Assembly: GCA_016215645.1 (NCBI GenBank)
Contig: JACRIX010000059.1
Location: 1 to 33,887 of the forward strand
Direction of reading: 5' to 3'
Origin: Rhodocyclales bacterium
GTDB lineage: Bacteria > Pseudomonadota > Gammaproteobacteria > Burkholderiales > Rhodocyclaceae
DNA: 33,887 nucleotides
Of this stretch, positions 24,781-32,670 are shown in pieces. Each line of letters begins with the position of its first letter. The stretch's first letter is position 1. The position numbers and the translations under genes were made by a program. Below the pieces are notes generated by a model, which saw nothing but the letters and a program-made list of their open reading frames with translations, had not been told where the DNA came from and searched no databases.

Positions 24781-25554
24781 GTGTTCGATCAGGTCGCACT
24801 GCTGCCGCCGGCCTTCTGGCCACTGGCCGTTGCCGCCACCTTCCTCTTCGGCATGTCCAAGGCCGGTTTCGGCGGCGCCGCCGGCAGCCTCGGTGTGCCG
24901 CTGATGGCACTGGCAGTCTCGCCCGTCTTTGCCGCCGCCGTGATGCTGCCCATCCTGCTGCTGATCGACATCATCGGCGTCGTGGTGTTCCGCGGTCGCG
25001 CCGACACCGCCAACCTGCGCATCATCCTGCCCGGCGCCATGCTCGGCATCGGCATCGGCTGGCTGACCTTCGGCCACGTCGATGCACGCTGGATCAAGCT
25101 GCTGATCGGCATCGAGGCCATGCTTTTCGCCATCGACCGCTTTCGTGCCGCGCGCAGCAGCGGGATCGCCGTGGCGTCAGCGCCGACTCTTGGCCCGGGC
25201 ATTCTCTGGAGCACCATTGCCGGCTTCACCAGCTTCGTATCCCACGCCGGCGGGCCGCCGATCATGCAATACCTGATGCCGCAGAATATGGACAAGATGC
25301 GCCTGGTCGGTACCACGGTGATCTTCTTCACCGTGGTGAACTTCGCCAAGCTCGGCCCCTACGCGCAACTCGGACTGGTGGACCTGTCCTTCCTTGGCGT
25401 TTCGCTGCTGCTGGCGCCGGTGATCCCGATCGGCTATTTTGTCGGCTACCGCCTCCTGCAAGCGGTGGATATGCGCGGCTTCAATCTGGTCACCGCATGG
25501 ACGCTGCTCGCCGCGGGAGCCAAACTGGCCTTCGACGGCATGATCGGACCCTGA
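24781..25554 (+). CDS. TSUP (TauE/SafE) family permease
   Basis: This is an inner-membrane transporter of 257 residues with about eight helices in two related halves. It has the family's N-terminal FGMSKAGFGGAAGSLGVPLMAL and the second-half FTSFVSHAGGPPIMQYLMP. Members export or import sulfite, sulfoacetate or other sulfur-containing or organic anions; the substrate here is unknown. GTG 24781 is the only start that keeps the first helix. It lies 7 bp after the kinase stop without a clear ribosome site, so translation may depend on coupling. It is followed after 1 bp by the unknown protein. Confidence 0.87.
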   Translation: MFDQVALLPPAFWPLAVAATFLFGMSKAGFGGAAGSLGVPLMALAVSPVFAAAVMLPILLLIDIIGVVVFRGRADTANLRIILPGAMLGIGIGWLTFGHVDARWIKLLIGIEAMLFAIDRFRAARSSGIAVASAPTLGPGILWSTIAGFTSFVSHAGGPPIMQYLMPQNMDKMRLVGTTVIFFTVVNFAKLGPYAQLGLVDLSFLGVSLLLAPVIPIGYFVGYRLLQAVDMRGFNLVTAWTLLAAGAKLAFDGMIGP

Positions 25555-25555
25555 C

Positions 25556-26125
25556 ATGAAACAGCAGTTGAATGAACTCCTGCAACACATCCAGACCCTG
25601 CAGGAGGAGGTCGAGGAGGAATACCGCCAGCGACGCGAGGAATTCGATCGCCGTCGTGCCGAACTGGCCGAGGAATTCCTGCGCACCCAGCGCCGCTACA
25701 AGATCGGACTGGCGCGCTTTCTGGTACGTACCCGGTTCCTGGTGGCCTTGACCGCCCCGGTTATCTATCTTGGCTGGATACCCTTCCTGCTGATGGACCT
25801 CTTCGTCACGGCCTACCAGACCATCTGCTTCCCGATTTACCGCATCCCCCGGGTGAAGCGCTCGGACTATCTGGTGTTCGACCGCGCGGACCTGCCCTAC
25901 CTGAACCTGATCGAGAAGTTCAACTGCTTCTACTGCTCCTACGGCAATGGCGTCGCGGCCTATACCCGGGAGGTCGCGGCGCGCACCGAGCAGTACTGGT
26001 GTCCGATCAAGTATGCGCGGCGCATCAGGAGCGCCCACGACCGCTATCCCCGGTTCTTCGACTACGGCGACGCCGAGGCCTTCCGCCAGGGCCTCAACCG
26101 GCTGCGGCGGGATTACGAGGACTAG
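25556..26125 (+). CDS. Conserved-looking membrane protein of unknown function
   Basis: I do not recognise this 189-residue protein. Residues 1-50 are highly charged and glutamate/arginine-rich (EEVEEEYRQRREEFDRRRAELAEE), a strong coiled-coil signature. One or two hydrophobic segments follow at about 58-90 (FLVALTAPVIYLGWIPFLLMDLF). The C-terminal half is soluble, with cysteines in FNCFYCSYGNG (CxxC) and YWCPIK that could bind a metal. The start codon comes one base after the TSUP stop, so the two genes are surely co-transcribed and perhaps act together. The 3' end overlaps the end of the thiM remnant on the other strand. Confidence 0.8.
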   Translation: MKQQLNELLQHIQTLQEEVEEEYRQRREEFDRRRAELAEEFLRTQRRYKIGLARFLVRTRFLVALTAPVIYLGWIPFLLMDLFVTAYQTICFPIYRIPRVKRSDYLVFDRADLPYLNLIEKFNCFYCSYGNGVAAYTREVAARTEQYWCPIKYARRIRSAHDRYPRFFDYGDAEAFRQGLNRLRRDYED

Positions 26126-26869
26126 CCGAGCTTCAGTCGCGCCGACAGCTGCGCCTGATCCAGCCGGTACAGGGCATCGAGGAAATTCACTTGAAAACGG
26201 CCGGGGCCCGCCGCGCCGGCGCCGGCGATTTCGCCCGTGACGCCCATCACTGCCATCGCGTTTGCGGCGGCTGAAAACGGTTCCGGATTCACCGCCACAA
26301 AGGCGCCGGTAATGGCGCTCGCGGTGCAACCCATGCCGGTGACCCTAAGGTGTGCCGTCGGTGATCAGGTCCACCGGGCCGCTGACCGAGACCACGCATC
26401 GCGCCGACCTTGCCAGTTCCCCGGCATCGGCAGCGACGTCATCCGGGGCGTCCTGCGAATCGACGCCCCTGGTGTTGCCGCCCGAATGCAGCAGGGCCTT
26501 GATCTCCGAGGCATTGCCGCGGATCACCGAGGGACGGACCTCGCGCACCAGCCGCTGCGCGGTCTCGGTGCGATAGGCGGTTGCACCGCAGCCGACCGGG
26601 TCGAGCGCGATGCCGATGCCACGCTCGCGCGCCACACGCCCGGCCTTGAACATGGACTCGACCCAATGCGCGCTCAGCGTGCCGATGTTGATCACCAGGG
26701 CCTGGGCAATGCGCGCCATGTCCTCGGCCTCGTCGATGGCATGGGCCATCACCGGCGAAGCGCCGATCGCCAGCAGCGCATTGGCGGTGGTGTTCATGAC
26801 CACGTAGTTGGTGATGTTCAGCACCAGCGGTGCCTGTGCACGTATCTGCCGGACGTCGTCCCAGACCAT
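26122..26869 (-). pseudogene. thiM: Hydroxyethylthiazole kinase ThiM, broken by internal deletion
   Basis: An intact ThiM phosphorylates hydroxyethylthiazole in thiamine salvage. From ATG 26869 (GGGGAG upstream) the first frame gives 174 residues: the family-typical [27 protein letters not shown] and VDLITDG, and then a TAG at about 26345. The remainder is in another frame: RVTGMGCTASAI, with the family's catalytic-type Cys in GxGC, on to GRFQVNFLDALYRLD, ending at 26122. Families such as Bacillus ThiM have about 15 residues between the DG and VTG motifs. Here only 10 nt remain, which points to loss of about 35 bp, out of frame. The truncated product lacks the active-site Cys, so the gene is probably dead. 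A sequencing error would have to remove tens of bases. Confidence 0.85.
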
Positions 26870-27000
26870 TTGCCGCTCCCCTGTTGTTTCCTCATGCCGG
26901 CCGGGCATGCCACACGCGCACCGGCGCGAACTGCAGACAACGGTCGCTGCGCACGGCGCGGTACTATCCGCCTTCGCCACAACCGATGCAGGCTCCCCGC

Positions 27001-28365
27001 ATGTCGAAAGAAGTCAAAGAAAAGCCGCGCTACGCGGTCGTTGCCGCCGTCCAGCTACCCAATGTCAGCGATATCGAATTCGAATCCTCGCTCGCCGAAC
27101 TGCGCGACCTGGCCAAGACCCTGGGTTTCGAGATCAGCGCCAGCTTTACCCAGAAACGCGGGAGCTTCGATGCCGGCGCCTATCTCGGCAGCGGCAAGCG
27201 CGAGGAAATTCGCGCCTTCGTCGATAGCGAGCCGGCGCCCGGCAGCTTCGAGCCCAGCCGCCATGCCGCCGCCGATGCCGATGCCGGCCGCATCGAGGCG
27301 ATTCTGGTGGACCACGAGATCTCGCCCTCGCAGGCCCGCAACCTGGAAAAGGAAGTCGGCTGCGAGGTGATGGACCGCACCATGGTCATCCTCGAAATAT
27401 TTCACCGCCATGCCAGCTCGCGCGCCGCTCGCGCCCAGGTCGAAATCGCACGCCTGGGCTACATGGCGCCGCGCCTGCGCGAAATGGCCAAGCTGGCCGG
27501 ACCGCAAGGACGGCAACGCAGCGGCACCGGCGGCCGCGGCGCCGGCGAGTCGCACACCGAGATGGACCGGCGCAAGATCCGCGATCGCATCGCCGAACTG
27601 CAGCAGGAAATCGACGCCATGGACGTCGAGCGCAAGACCCAGCGCGCGCGCCGCCAGGAGCGCCAGGGCCTGGCCACGGTGGCCCTGGTCGGCTACACCA
27701 ACGCCGGCAAGTCGACGCTGATGCGGGCCCTGACCGGCAGCGACGTGCTGGTGGAGAACAAGCTCTTCGCCACACTCGACACCACCGTGCGCGCCCTGCA
27801 GCCCGAAAGCCGGCCGCGCGTGCTGATCAGCGATACCGTCGGCTTCATCAAGAACCTGCCGCACGGCCTGGTCGCTTCCTTCACGTCCACGCTCGAAGAA
27901 GCGCTCGACGCCGCGCTGCTGCTGCACGTGATCGACGCCAGCGACCCGGGCGGCGAGCGCCAGCGCGACGTCACCGAAAAGGTATTGGCGGAAATCGGCG
28001 CCGGGGAGGTACCGCGCCTGCGCGTCTTCAACAAGATCGACAATCTCGAACCGCGCGGCGATGCTGCCGCCCAGGCCGCCCGCACCGCCGAGTTGCGCGC
28101 CGTCCATCCCGATTGCATTGTCATGAGCGCGCGCCGCGCCGATGACGTGGCGCAACTGCGCGAGGCCATCATCGGCTTCTTTCGCCAGGACCAGGTCGAG
28201 GCCGAGATCTTCCTGCCCTGGTCGGCCCAGCAGCAGCGCGGCCAGATCTTCGCCAGCTGCGAGGTACTGAACGAGCGTGCCGACGAAGCCGGCGCCACCC
28301 TGCGCGTGCGCGGCGAGCGCGCCACGGTGCAAACCCTGGCCGAGCAATTCACCCCGCCCGCCTGA
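27001..28365 (+). CDS. hflX: Ribosome-associated GTPase HflX
   Basis: HflX is a GTPase that binds the 50S subunit and splits stalled or heat-damaged ribosomes. It has 454 residues. The N-terminal HflX domain includes [10 protein letters not shown] and [17 protein letters not shown] coiled region with [18 protein letters not shown] follows. The G domain has G1 GYTNAGKST at 231-239, G3 [11 protein letters not shown] from 278, and G4 NKID at 344-347, then a short C-terminal domain. I used ATG 27001 ([12 protein letters not shown]). ATG 26986, five codons upstream, is equally possible, as neither has a clear ribosome site. It is not beside hfq here, unlike in E. coli. Confidence 0.93.
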   Translation: MSKEVKEKPRYAVVAAVQLPNVSDIEFESSLAELRDLAKTLGFEISASFTQKRGSFDAGAYLGSGKREEIRAFVDSEPAPGSFEPSRHAAADADAGRIEAILVDHEISPSQARNLEKEVGCEVMDRTMVILEIFHRHASSRAARAQVEIARLGYMAPRLREMAKLAGPQGRQRSGTGGRGAGESHTEMDRRKIRDRIAELQQEIDAMDVERKTQRARRQERQGLATVALVGYTNAGKSTLMRALTGSDVLVENKLFATLDTTVRALQPESRPRVLISDTVGFIKNLPHGLVASFTSTLEEALDAALLLHVIDASDPGGERQRDVTEKVLAEIGAGEVPRLRVFNKIDNLEPRGDAAAQAARTAELRAVHPDCIVMSARRADDVAQLREAIIGFFRQDQVEAEIFLPWSAQQQRGQIFASCEVLNERADEAGATLRVRGERATVQTLAEQFTPPA

Positions 28366-28532
28366 AGGCCCGCCACGCCGCCGCAATCAGGTCGACAGCG
28401 TGCGCCCCAGCGCGCTTTGAACCGAATCCACCTTGGCCTTTGATGCGCCCACCGGGGCCGGCGCGATAGTCGATCGTGCCGTGACATGGTCGCCGCGTTT
28501 GGCCGCGGCCTCTGCAAAAGCCCCCCGCCGAC

Positions 28533-28538
28533 TACAAT
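28533..28538 (+). promoter_or_regulatory. -10 element upstream of the SYLF gene
   Basis: TACAAT lies 32 bp before the start codon of the SYLF-domain gene. The region 17 bp upstream (around CTCTGC) is a poor -35, so this is a tentative promoter. Confidence 0.35.
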
Positions 28539-28570
28539 CGACACACTTGCCCACCGACAAAGGAAATGCC

Positions 28571-29098
28571 ATGCGTGCCCTGATCTCCGTACTGCTCCTC
28601 GTCTTCGCCACCGGCGCCGGCGCGGCCTCGAAACAGGAAATCAACGCCGATGTCCGCGAAGCCCTGCAGAACTTCCAGAAGCAGACCAGTGCCGGCCATG
28701 AACTCTCGAAGAAGGCCTCGGGCATGCTGGTCTTCCCCAGCGTGATCAAGGCCGGCGTCGGCATCGGCGGCGAATACGGCGAAGGCGCGCTGCTGGTCAA
28801 GGGCAAGACCGTCGCCTACTACAACATCGCCGCCGCCTCGATCGGCCTGCAACTCGGCGCCCAGGCCCGCAGCCAGATCGTGCTGTTCATGAACGACAAG
28901 GCGCTGGCCGACTTCCGCAAAAGCAAAGGCTGGAAGGCCGGCGTCGATGGCAGCGTGGCGCTCGCCACCCTGGGCGCCGGCGGCGCCCTCGACACCGAGA
29001 CGGCCAGGCAGCCGATCATCGGTTTCATCTTCTCGAACAAGGGCCTGATGTACAACCTGACCTTCGAGGGCTCGAAAATCACCCGGATCTCGAAGTAA
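28571..29098 (+). CDS. Exported SYLF-domain (Ysc84-like) protein
   Basis: The protein has 175 residues with a Sec-type signal peptide (about 1-19, RALISVLLLVFATGAGAA, no lipobox cysteine). It is followed by a SYLF/Ysc84 domain containing ASGMLVFPSVIKAGVGIGGEYGEGALLVKG, ASIGLQLGAQ and IIGFIFSNKGLMYNL. In eukaryotes the domain binds phosphoinositides or actin. In bacteria the role is unclear, with lipid or envelope functions suggested. The ATG at 28571 has AAGGA upstream. The gene appears to be a single transcription unit, converging on the HAD gene. Confidence 0.9.
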   Translation: MRALISVLLLVFATGAGAASKQEINADVREALQNFQKQTSAGHELSKKASGMLVFPSVIKAGVGIGGEYGEGALLVKGKTVAYYNIAAASIGLQLGAQARSQIVLFMNDKALADFRKSKGWKAGVDGSVALATLGAGGALDTETARQPIIGFIFSNKGLMYNLTFEGSKITRISK

Positions 29099-29195
29099 AG
29101 CGCCTCAGTGCACTTCCCGGCACGGCTCCAGACAGGGGCAGCGGGCCGTGCGCCGTGCAATCGCCGTGTCCCCAGCGCCGACTTCTGCGCCCCCT

Positions 29196-29966
29196 TCATG
29201 CCGCGAGGATGGCGGCGACGGCCGCCGGAAAGTCGTCGCAGACCGCATCCGGGTGAATGCGGTCATGCGCCTCGTCCTGTGGCCGGTACTTGCCGGTGCG
29301 CACCAGGAGCCCGGCCATGCCGGCGGCCTGGGCACCGCCGATGTCATCGGTGAGATCGTCGCCGACCAGGACGGTACGCGCCGCCGCCGCGCCCAGTTCT
29401 CGCAGGGCCGCCTGAAAGAAGGGCAGCGCCGGCTTGCCGACGACTTCCGCCTGCCGGCCGGTACTGTATTCGAGGCCGGCGACGAAAGTGCCCATGTCCA
29501 GCGACAGGCCGTCCGGTTCCATGAAATAGCGGTTGCGCGCCATGACGATGAACGGCAACCCGCGCATCAGCAGGCGGAAGACCCGGTTCAGGTTGTCGAA
29601 ATTGAATTGCGGCCCGGCGTCGCCCAGGACCACGGCGTCGGGCTCGGCGTGACTGGCGCCGATCTCGTCGATGATGTCGGGATGAACCAGGTAGTGCGGA
29701 TGCAAGCGCCGCTCCGCGACCAGGGTCCGCGCAGCCACGACGGCGGTCTGGATCTCGTCGGCCTCGATCGCGAAGCCCATGCCCTGCAACCCGGTGAGGA
29801 TGCGCCGGCGCGGACTGCGCGTGGTATTGGTCAGGAAGCGCAGCGGCAGGCCACTGGCGCGCAGGGCCCGAAGCGCCTCGACCGCCCCGGGAATCGCCTG
29901 GTCGCCGTTGTGCAGGACACCGGCGAGATCGATCAGGACGGCCTCGGGAGAATGGGGCAATGCCAT
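29196..29966 (-). CDS. HAD-IIA family hydrolase (LHPP/TIGR01458-like)
   Basis: This is a cytosolic HAD-superfamily protein of 256 residues. Motif I is DLAGVLHNG with nucleophile Asp13; the usual second Asp is Ala15. Motif II is FLTNTTRSPRRR, the C2-type cap lies between about 75 and 175, and motif IV is VGDDLTDDIGGAQAAG. Replacement of the second motif-I Asp also occurs in LHPP-like members (DISG), so this may be a subgroup feature rather than loss of activity; it does affect the usual acid/base residue. ATG 29966 has GAGG 5 nt upstream. An in-frame upstream extension is less convincing. It ends the SURF1-side minus-strand group, 93 bp after SURF1. Confidence 0.85.
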   Translation of the reverse strand: MALPHSPEAVLIDLAGVLHNGDQAIPGAVEALRALRASGLPLRFLTNTTRSPRRRILTGLQGMGFAIEADEIQTAVVAARTLVAERRLHPHYLVHPDIIDEIGASHAEPDAVVLGDAGPQFNFDNLNRVFRLLMRGLPFIVMARNRYFMEPDGLSLDMGTFVAGLEYSTGRQAEVVGKPALPFFQAALRELGAAAARTVLVGDDLTDDIGGAQAAGMAGLLVRTGKYRPQDEAHDRIHPDAVCDDFPAAVAAILAA

Positions 29967-30059
29967 GGCAGCCTCGTTCAAGCGTCGGTCCGGCGACATC
30001 GCCTCGGACTCCAGGACCATCCTACAACCGAAACCGCGACGGTGCACGGCGCCGACGGC

Positions 30060-30815
30060 TCAACGACGTTTCAGGTTCAGCACGAGGTAGAGGATTGCGG
30101 CAATCAGGGCAAAGGCGAACCACTGCACGGCATAGGCCGTGTGGCGATCCGCGCGCGATTCCGCCCGCTGCCGCGCGGCGCCATCGATGGCGCGCTGGTC
30201 CGGCTCCAGGACCAGCGGCAGGATGCGGATGCCGGGACCGGTCGGCAGCGCACCGACGTCCAGGCGCTGCACGCGCAGTACGCCGTCAGGCAGCACCTCG
30301 ACGTCATTGCGCACGCCGATCCCGGCAGCGGGCAGCGGTATCAGGCGGCCGCGCACGGGCATCCCGGGGTCCGGCAGCGCTTCGAGCCCGGGAACCCTCG
30401 CCCGGTCCGGGCCAGGCGCGAGCCAGCCGCGATCCACCAGCAGCGCGCAGGCGCAGCCCGTCGGACGCAGCAAGCCATACATCCGATAGCCCGCACGACC
30501 GGCCTCGATCTGGTTGTCCAGCAGCACCGTGGCTGGCGCCTGCCAGGCACCGGCCACGGTCACCGGACGCCACAGCAGGGCCGGCATTTCCCCCGCTGGG
30601 ACCCGCGCGAGATCGATCACCGGCTGACGTGCGCCCTCGGCCCGCAAGGCCTGCGCCTCCCGCGCCTGGTCGGCACGCTGCACCTGCCAGGCGCCAAGGT
30701 GGGAGAACAGCAGCACCGCAAACAGGGTCGCGAGACTGGTCGCCAGCCGCGGCGCAAAGGTCCGGCGCCCCTTTTGCCCTGGCGACACGGCGATCCCGCG
30801 AACTATACTGGGCAT
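30060..30815 (-). CDS. SURF1-family cytochrome oxidase assembly protein
   Basis: SURF1 helps insert haem a into subunit I of aa3-type oxidases. It has 251 residues with the classic layout of one helix at each end (about 22-42, LATLFAVLLFSHLGAWQVQRA, and about 230-247) and a periplasmic domain between. It includes the family's GAWQVQRADQ and LLDNQIEAGRAGY, LLVDRGWL and HTAYAVQWFAFA. ATG 30815 has AGGGGA 6 nt upstream. It is divergent from the DUF2909 gene with only 24 bp between the two start codons, and lies beside the cox genes it serves. Confidence 0.92.
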   Translation of the reverse strand: MPSIVRGIAVSPGQKGRRTFAPRLATSLATLFAVLLFSHLGAWQVQRADQAREAQALRAEGARQPVIDLARVPAGEMPALLWRPVTVAGAWQAPATVLLDNQIEAGRAGYRMYGLLRPTGCACALLVDRGWLAPGPDRARVPGLEALPDPGMPVRGRLIPLPAAGIGVRNDVEVLPDGVLRVQRLDVGALPTGPGIRILPLVLEPDQRAIDGAARQRAESRADRHTAYAVQWFAFALIAAILYLVLNLKRR

Positions 30816-30839
30816 GTCGCATCCCCTGCGGAGGCAGGC

Positions 30840-31061
30840 ATGACCACACCGCTGTGGATCAAGTTCGTGATGGTGGCCGCGCTGGCGGCCATCGTGTTCA
30901 GCCTCGGTCTGGCCCTGTGGCGCCTGATCAGCGACCGCGGCGACTCGGAACGTACGGTGCGTGCGCTGAGCTTTCGCATCGGCCTCTCGCTAGTGCTGTT
31001 CCTGCTCCTGATGCTGGGCATGTTGACCGGTGTCGTGGTGCCCCATGGCGTGGTTCCATAG
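30840..31061 (+). CDS. Twin-transmembrane protein, DUF2909 family
   Basis: This small inner-membrane protein of 73 residues has two hydrophobic helices (about 8-28 and 46-67) joined by a charged loop with SDRGDSERTVRAL. Such genes are commonly found on the opposite strand within betaproteobacterial cytochrome oxidase clusters, between coxC and SURF1, as here. The function is unknown, and a role in oxidase assembly is inferred from location. The ribosome site GGAGG lies 4-8 nt before the ATG, within the 24-bp spacer to SURF1. Confidence 0.85.
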   Translation: MTTPLWIKFVMVAALAAIVFSLGLALWRLISDRGDSERTVRALSFRIGLSLVLFLLLMLGMLTGVVVPHGVVP

Positions 31062-31073
31062 CCATGGCGCTGC

Positions 31074-31952
31074 CTACAACAGGTAAACCGTGACGAAGAG
31101 GCCAAGCCAGACCACATCGACGAAGTGCCAGTACCACGATGCGGCCTCGAAGGCGAAGTGGTGGGTGGGCGTGAAGTGGCCGCGTATCGAGCGCGCCAGC
31201 ACCACGCCCAGCATGATGGTGCCGATCAGCACGTGGGCGCCGTGGAATCCCGTCAGCATGTAGAAGGTCGAGCCGTAGATGCCGGAGCTCAGGCGCAGGT
31301 TGGTCGCCGTGTAGGCGTCCCAGTATTCGTGCGCCTGCAGGCCGAGGAACAGCGCGCCCAGCCCCACCGTCAGCCACAGGCCGGTCACCAGTTGGCGGCG
31401 CTTGCCGGCCTTGAGGCCCCAGTGGGCCCAGGTCACGGTGGCGCCGGAGCTGAGCAGGATCAGGGTATTGACGGCAGGCAGGCCGGCGGCGGCCATCGCG
31501 TGTTTGGCGACGGTGAACTGGCTGGCATCGGGCAGTTGCAGCAGCGGCCAGGTGGCGACGAAGGACGGCCACAGGAACTCGTGCGCCAGGCCCTTGTCAC
31601 CGCTGCCGCCGAGCCAGGGCACGGCGAACTGGCGCACGTAGAACAGCGCGCCGAAAAATGCGGCGAAGAACATCACCTCGGAGAGGATGAACCAGGCCAT
31701 GCCCCAACGGAAACTCACGTCGACCTGCTCGTTGTAGCGCCCGTCCTGGCTTTCGCCGATGACCGCGCCGAACCAGCCGCAGAGCATGGTGACGAACACC
31801 ACAAAACCCATGCCCATGCCGAAACTGCCAAGTCCGAGGTGACCGCTGAGCGCCAGGGCGCTGCCGCCGGTCAGGGCAAACAGGCCGACCGAGCCGACCA
31901 GTGGCCAGTAGCTCGATGCGGGCACGTAATACTGCGAGGCGGCGGTACTCAT
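31074..31952 (-). CDS. coxC: Cytochrome c oxidase subunit III
   Basis: Membrane subunit III of the aa3-type oxidase has 292 residues and about seven helices. Family segments include FRWGMAWFILSEVMFFAAFF, NTLILLSSGATVTWAHWGL, GLQAHEYWDA, YMLTGFHGAHVLIGT and the terminal ASWYWHFVDVVWLGLFV. The ATG at 31952 overlaps the ctaG stop as ATGA and has AAGGA upstream. It is the last gene of the visible cox operon and converges with the DUF2909 gene, 12 bp apart. Confidence 0.96.
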   Translation of the reverse strand: MSTAASQYYVPASSYWPLVGSVGLFALTGGSALALSGHLGLGSFGMGMGFVVFVTMLCGWFGAVIGESQDGRYNEQVDVSFRWGMAWFILSEVMFFAAFFGALFYVRQFAVPWLGGSGDKGLAHEFLWPSFVATWPLLQLPDASQFTVAKHAMAAAGLPAVNTLILLSSGATVTWAHWGLKAGKRRQLVTGLWLTVGLGALFLGLQAHEYWDAYTATNLRLSSGIYGSTFYMLTGFHGAHVLIGTIMLGVVLARSIRGHFTPTHHFAFEAASWYWHFVDVVWLGLFVTVYLL

Positions 31953-32545
31953 GATGGTTCCTTGCGCGGTGTGCCGGCGGCCGCCGTGATACGGCTGCCG
32001 GGCAGTTCGAAGAAGGTGTAGGACAGGGTCAGCGTGGCGATCCCGGGTGGCAGGTCGGCGTCGACCTGAAACTGGACCGGGAGCTTGAGCATCTGCCCCG
32101 GTGCCAGTGGCTGGCGCGAAAAGCAGAAGCACTCGATCTTGCGGAAATGGGACGCAGCCTGGCCCGGCGTGACGCTGGGCACGGCCTGGCCGACGATTTC
32201 GCGATTGCCCCGGTTGCGCGCCTCGAACTGTGCCACCACCATCTCGCCGGGATGGACGCGCAGGCTTGCCACCTCGGGACGGAAATCCCAGGGCAGGTCG
32301 GCGCTGGTGTTTGCTGCGAACTCGACCGTGACCCAGCGGCTGCGGTCGACGCCTTGGGTCGCCGCCCGGCCCAGATCGATGCGCGCCGTGGTGCCGTTGA
32401 ATCCGGTGTACTCGCAGAACACCCGGTAGATCGGCACCAGCAGGTAGCCGAAGCCGACCATCAGCAGGGCGCCCAGCGCGAGCTGCCAGGCCAGACGGCG
32501 ATTGCCGGCGGCGAGATTGGCGGCGTCGTCGGGCGCAGTGCTCAT
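31949..32545 (-). CDS. ctaG: Cytochrome oxidase copper chaperone CtaG (Cox11)
   Basis: CtaG delivers copper to the CuB site of subunit I. It has 198 residues: one N-terminal membrane helix (about 18-40) and a periplasmic immunoglobulin-like domain. The copper-binding CFCF motif is at 139-142 (KIECFCFSRQ), and the family's additional conserved Cys44 lies just after the helix (YRVFCEYTGFNGTT). It overlaps both neighbours by 4 bp (ATGA), the small ORF upstream and coxC downstream, so the four genes form a tightly coupled unit. Confidence 0.95.
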   Translation of the reverse strand: MSTAPDDAANLAAGNRRLAWQLALGALLMVGFGYLLVPIYRVFCEYTGFNGTTARIDLGRAATQGVDRSRWVTVEFAANTSADLPWDFRPEVASLRVHPGEMVVAQFEARNRGNREIVGQAVPSVTPGQAASHFRKIECFCFSRQPLAPGQMLKLPVQFQVDADLPPGIATLTLSYTFFELPGSRITAAAGTPRKEPS

Positions 32546-32670
32546 AGCATATGGTTCAGATAAACGGCGGCGTAGAAGGCCAGCGCCAGCCCCGCCAGCG
32601 CCAGGCTGGTGCGTGCGTTGGGTGACAGGCCATGCTCATGGCGGCGGCGGTCGGTCGGCGCGGCAGGCAT
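32542..32670 (-). CDS. Small cytochrome oxidase-linked membrane protein (42 aa)
   Basis: A 42-residue ORF lies between coxA and ctaG. The N-terminal 20 residues are basic (APTDRRRHEHGLSPNAR) and the rest is a single hydrophobic helix (LALAGLALAFYAAVYLNHML). The start shares one base with the coxA stop (TGATG), and the stop overlaps the ctaG start (ATGA), so translation is coupled on both sides. This size, place and topology match the 'cytochrome oxidase small assembly protein' reported in betaproteobacterial cox operons. The biochemical role is not established. Confidence 0.8.
   Translation of the reverse strand: MPAAPTDRRRHEHGLSPNARTSLALAGLALAFYAAVYLNHML

Noticed and set aside
26870..27000. 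Possible TPP riboswitch upstream of thiM
   Set aside because: No CTGAGA or downstream ACCTGATCTGG-like core was found on the minus strand.
28366..28570. Several overlapping short open frames between hflX and the SYLF gene
   Set aside because: The stretch is open in more than one frame on both strands and none yields a recognised protein or ribosome site. A dispersed repeat cannot be excluded, but I have no second copy to compare.
29120..29158. GCACGGC / GCCGTGC inverted repeat between the SYLF and HAD genes
   Set aside because: Long 18-nt loop, two competing right arms and no T-run; too weak to call a terminator.
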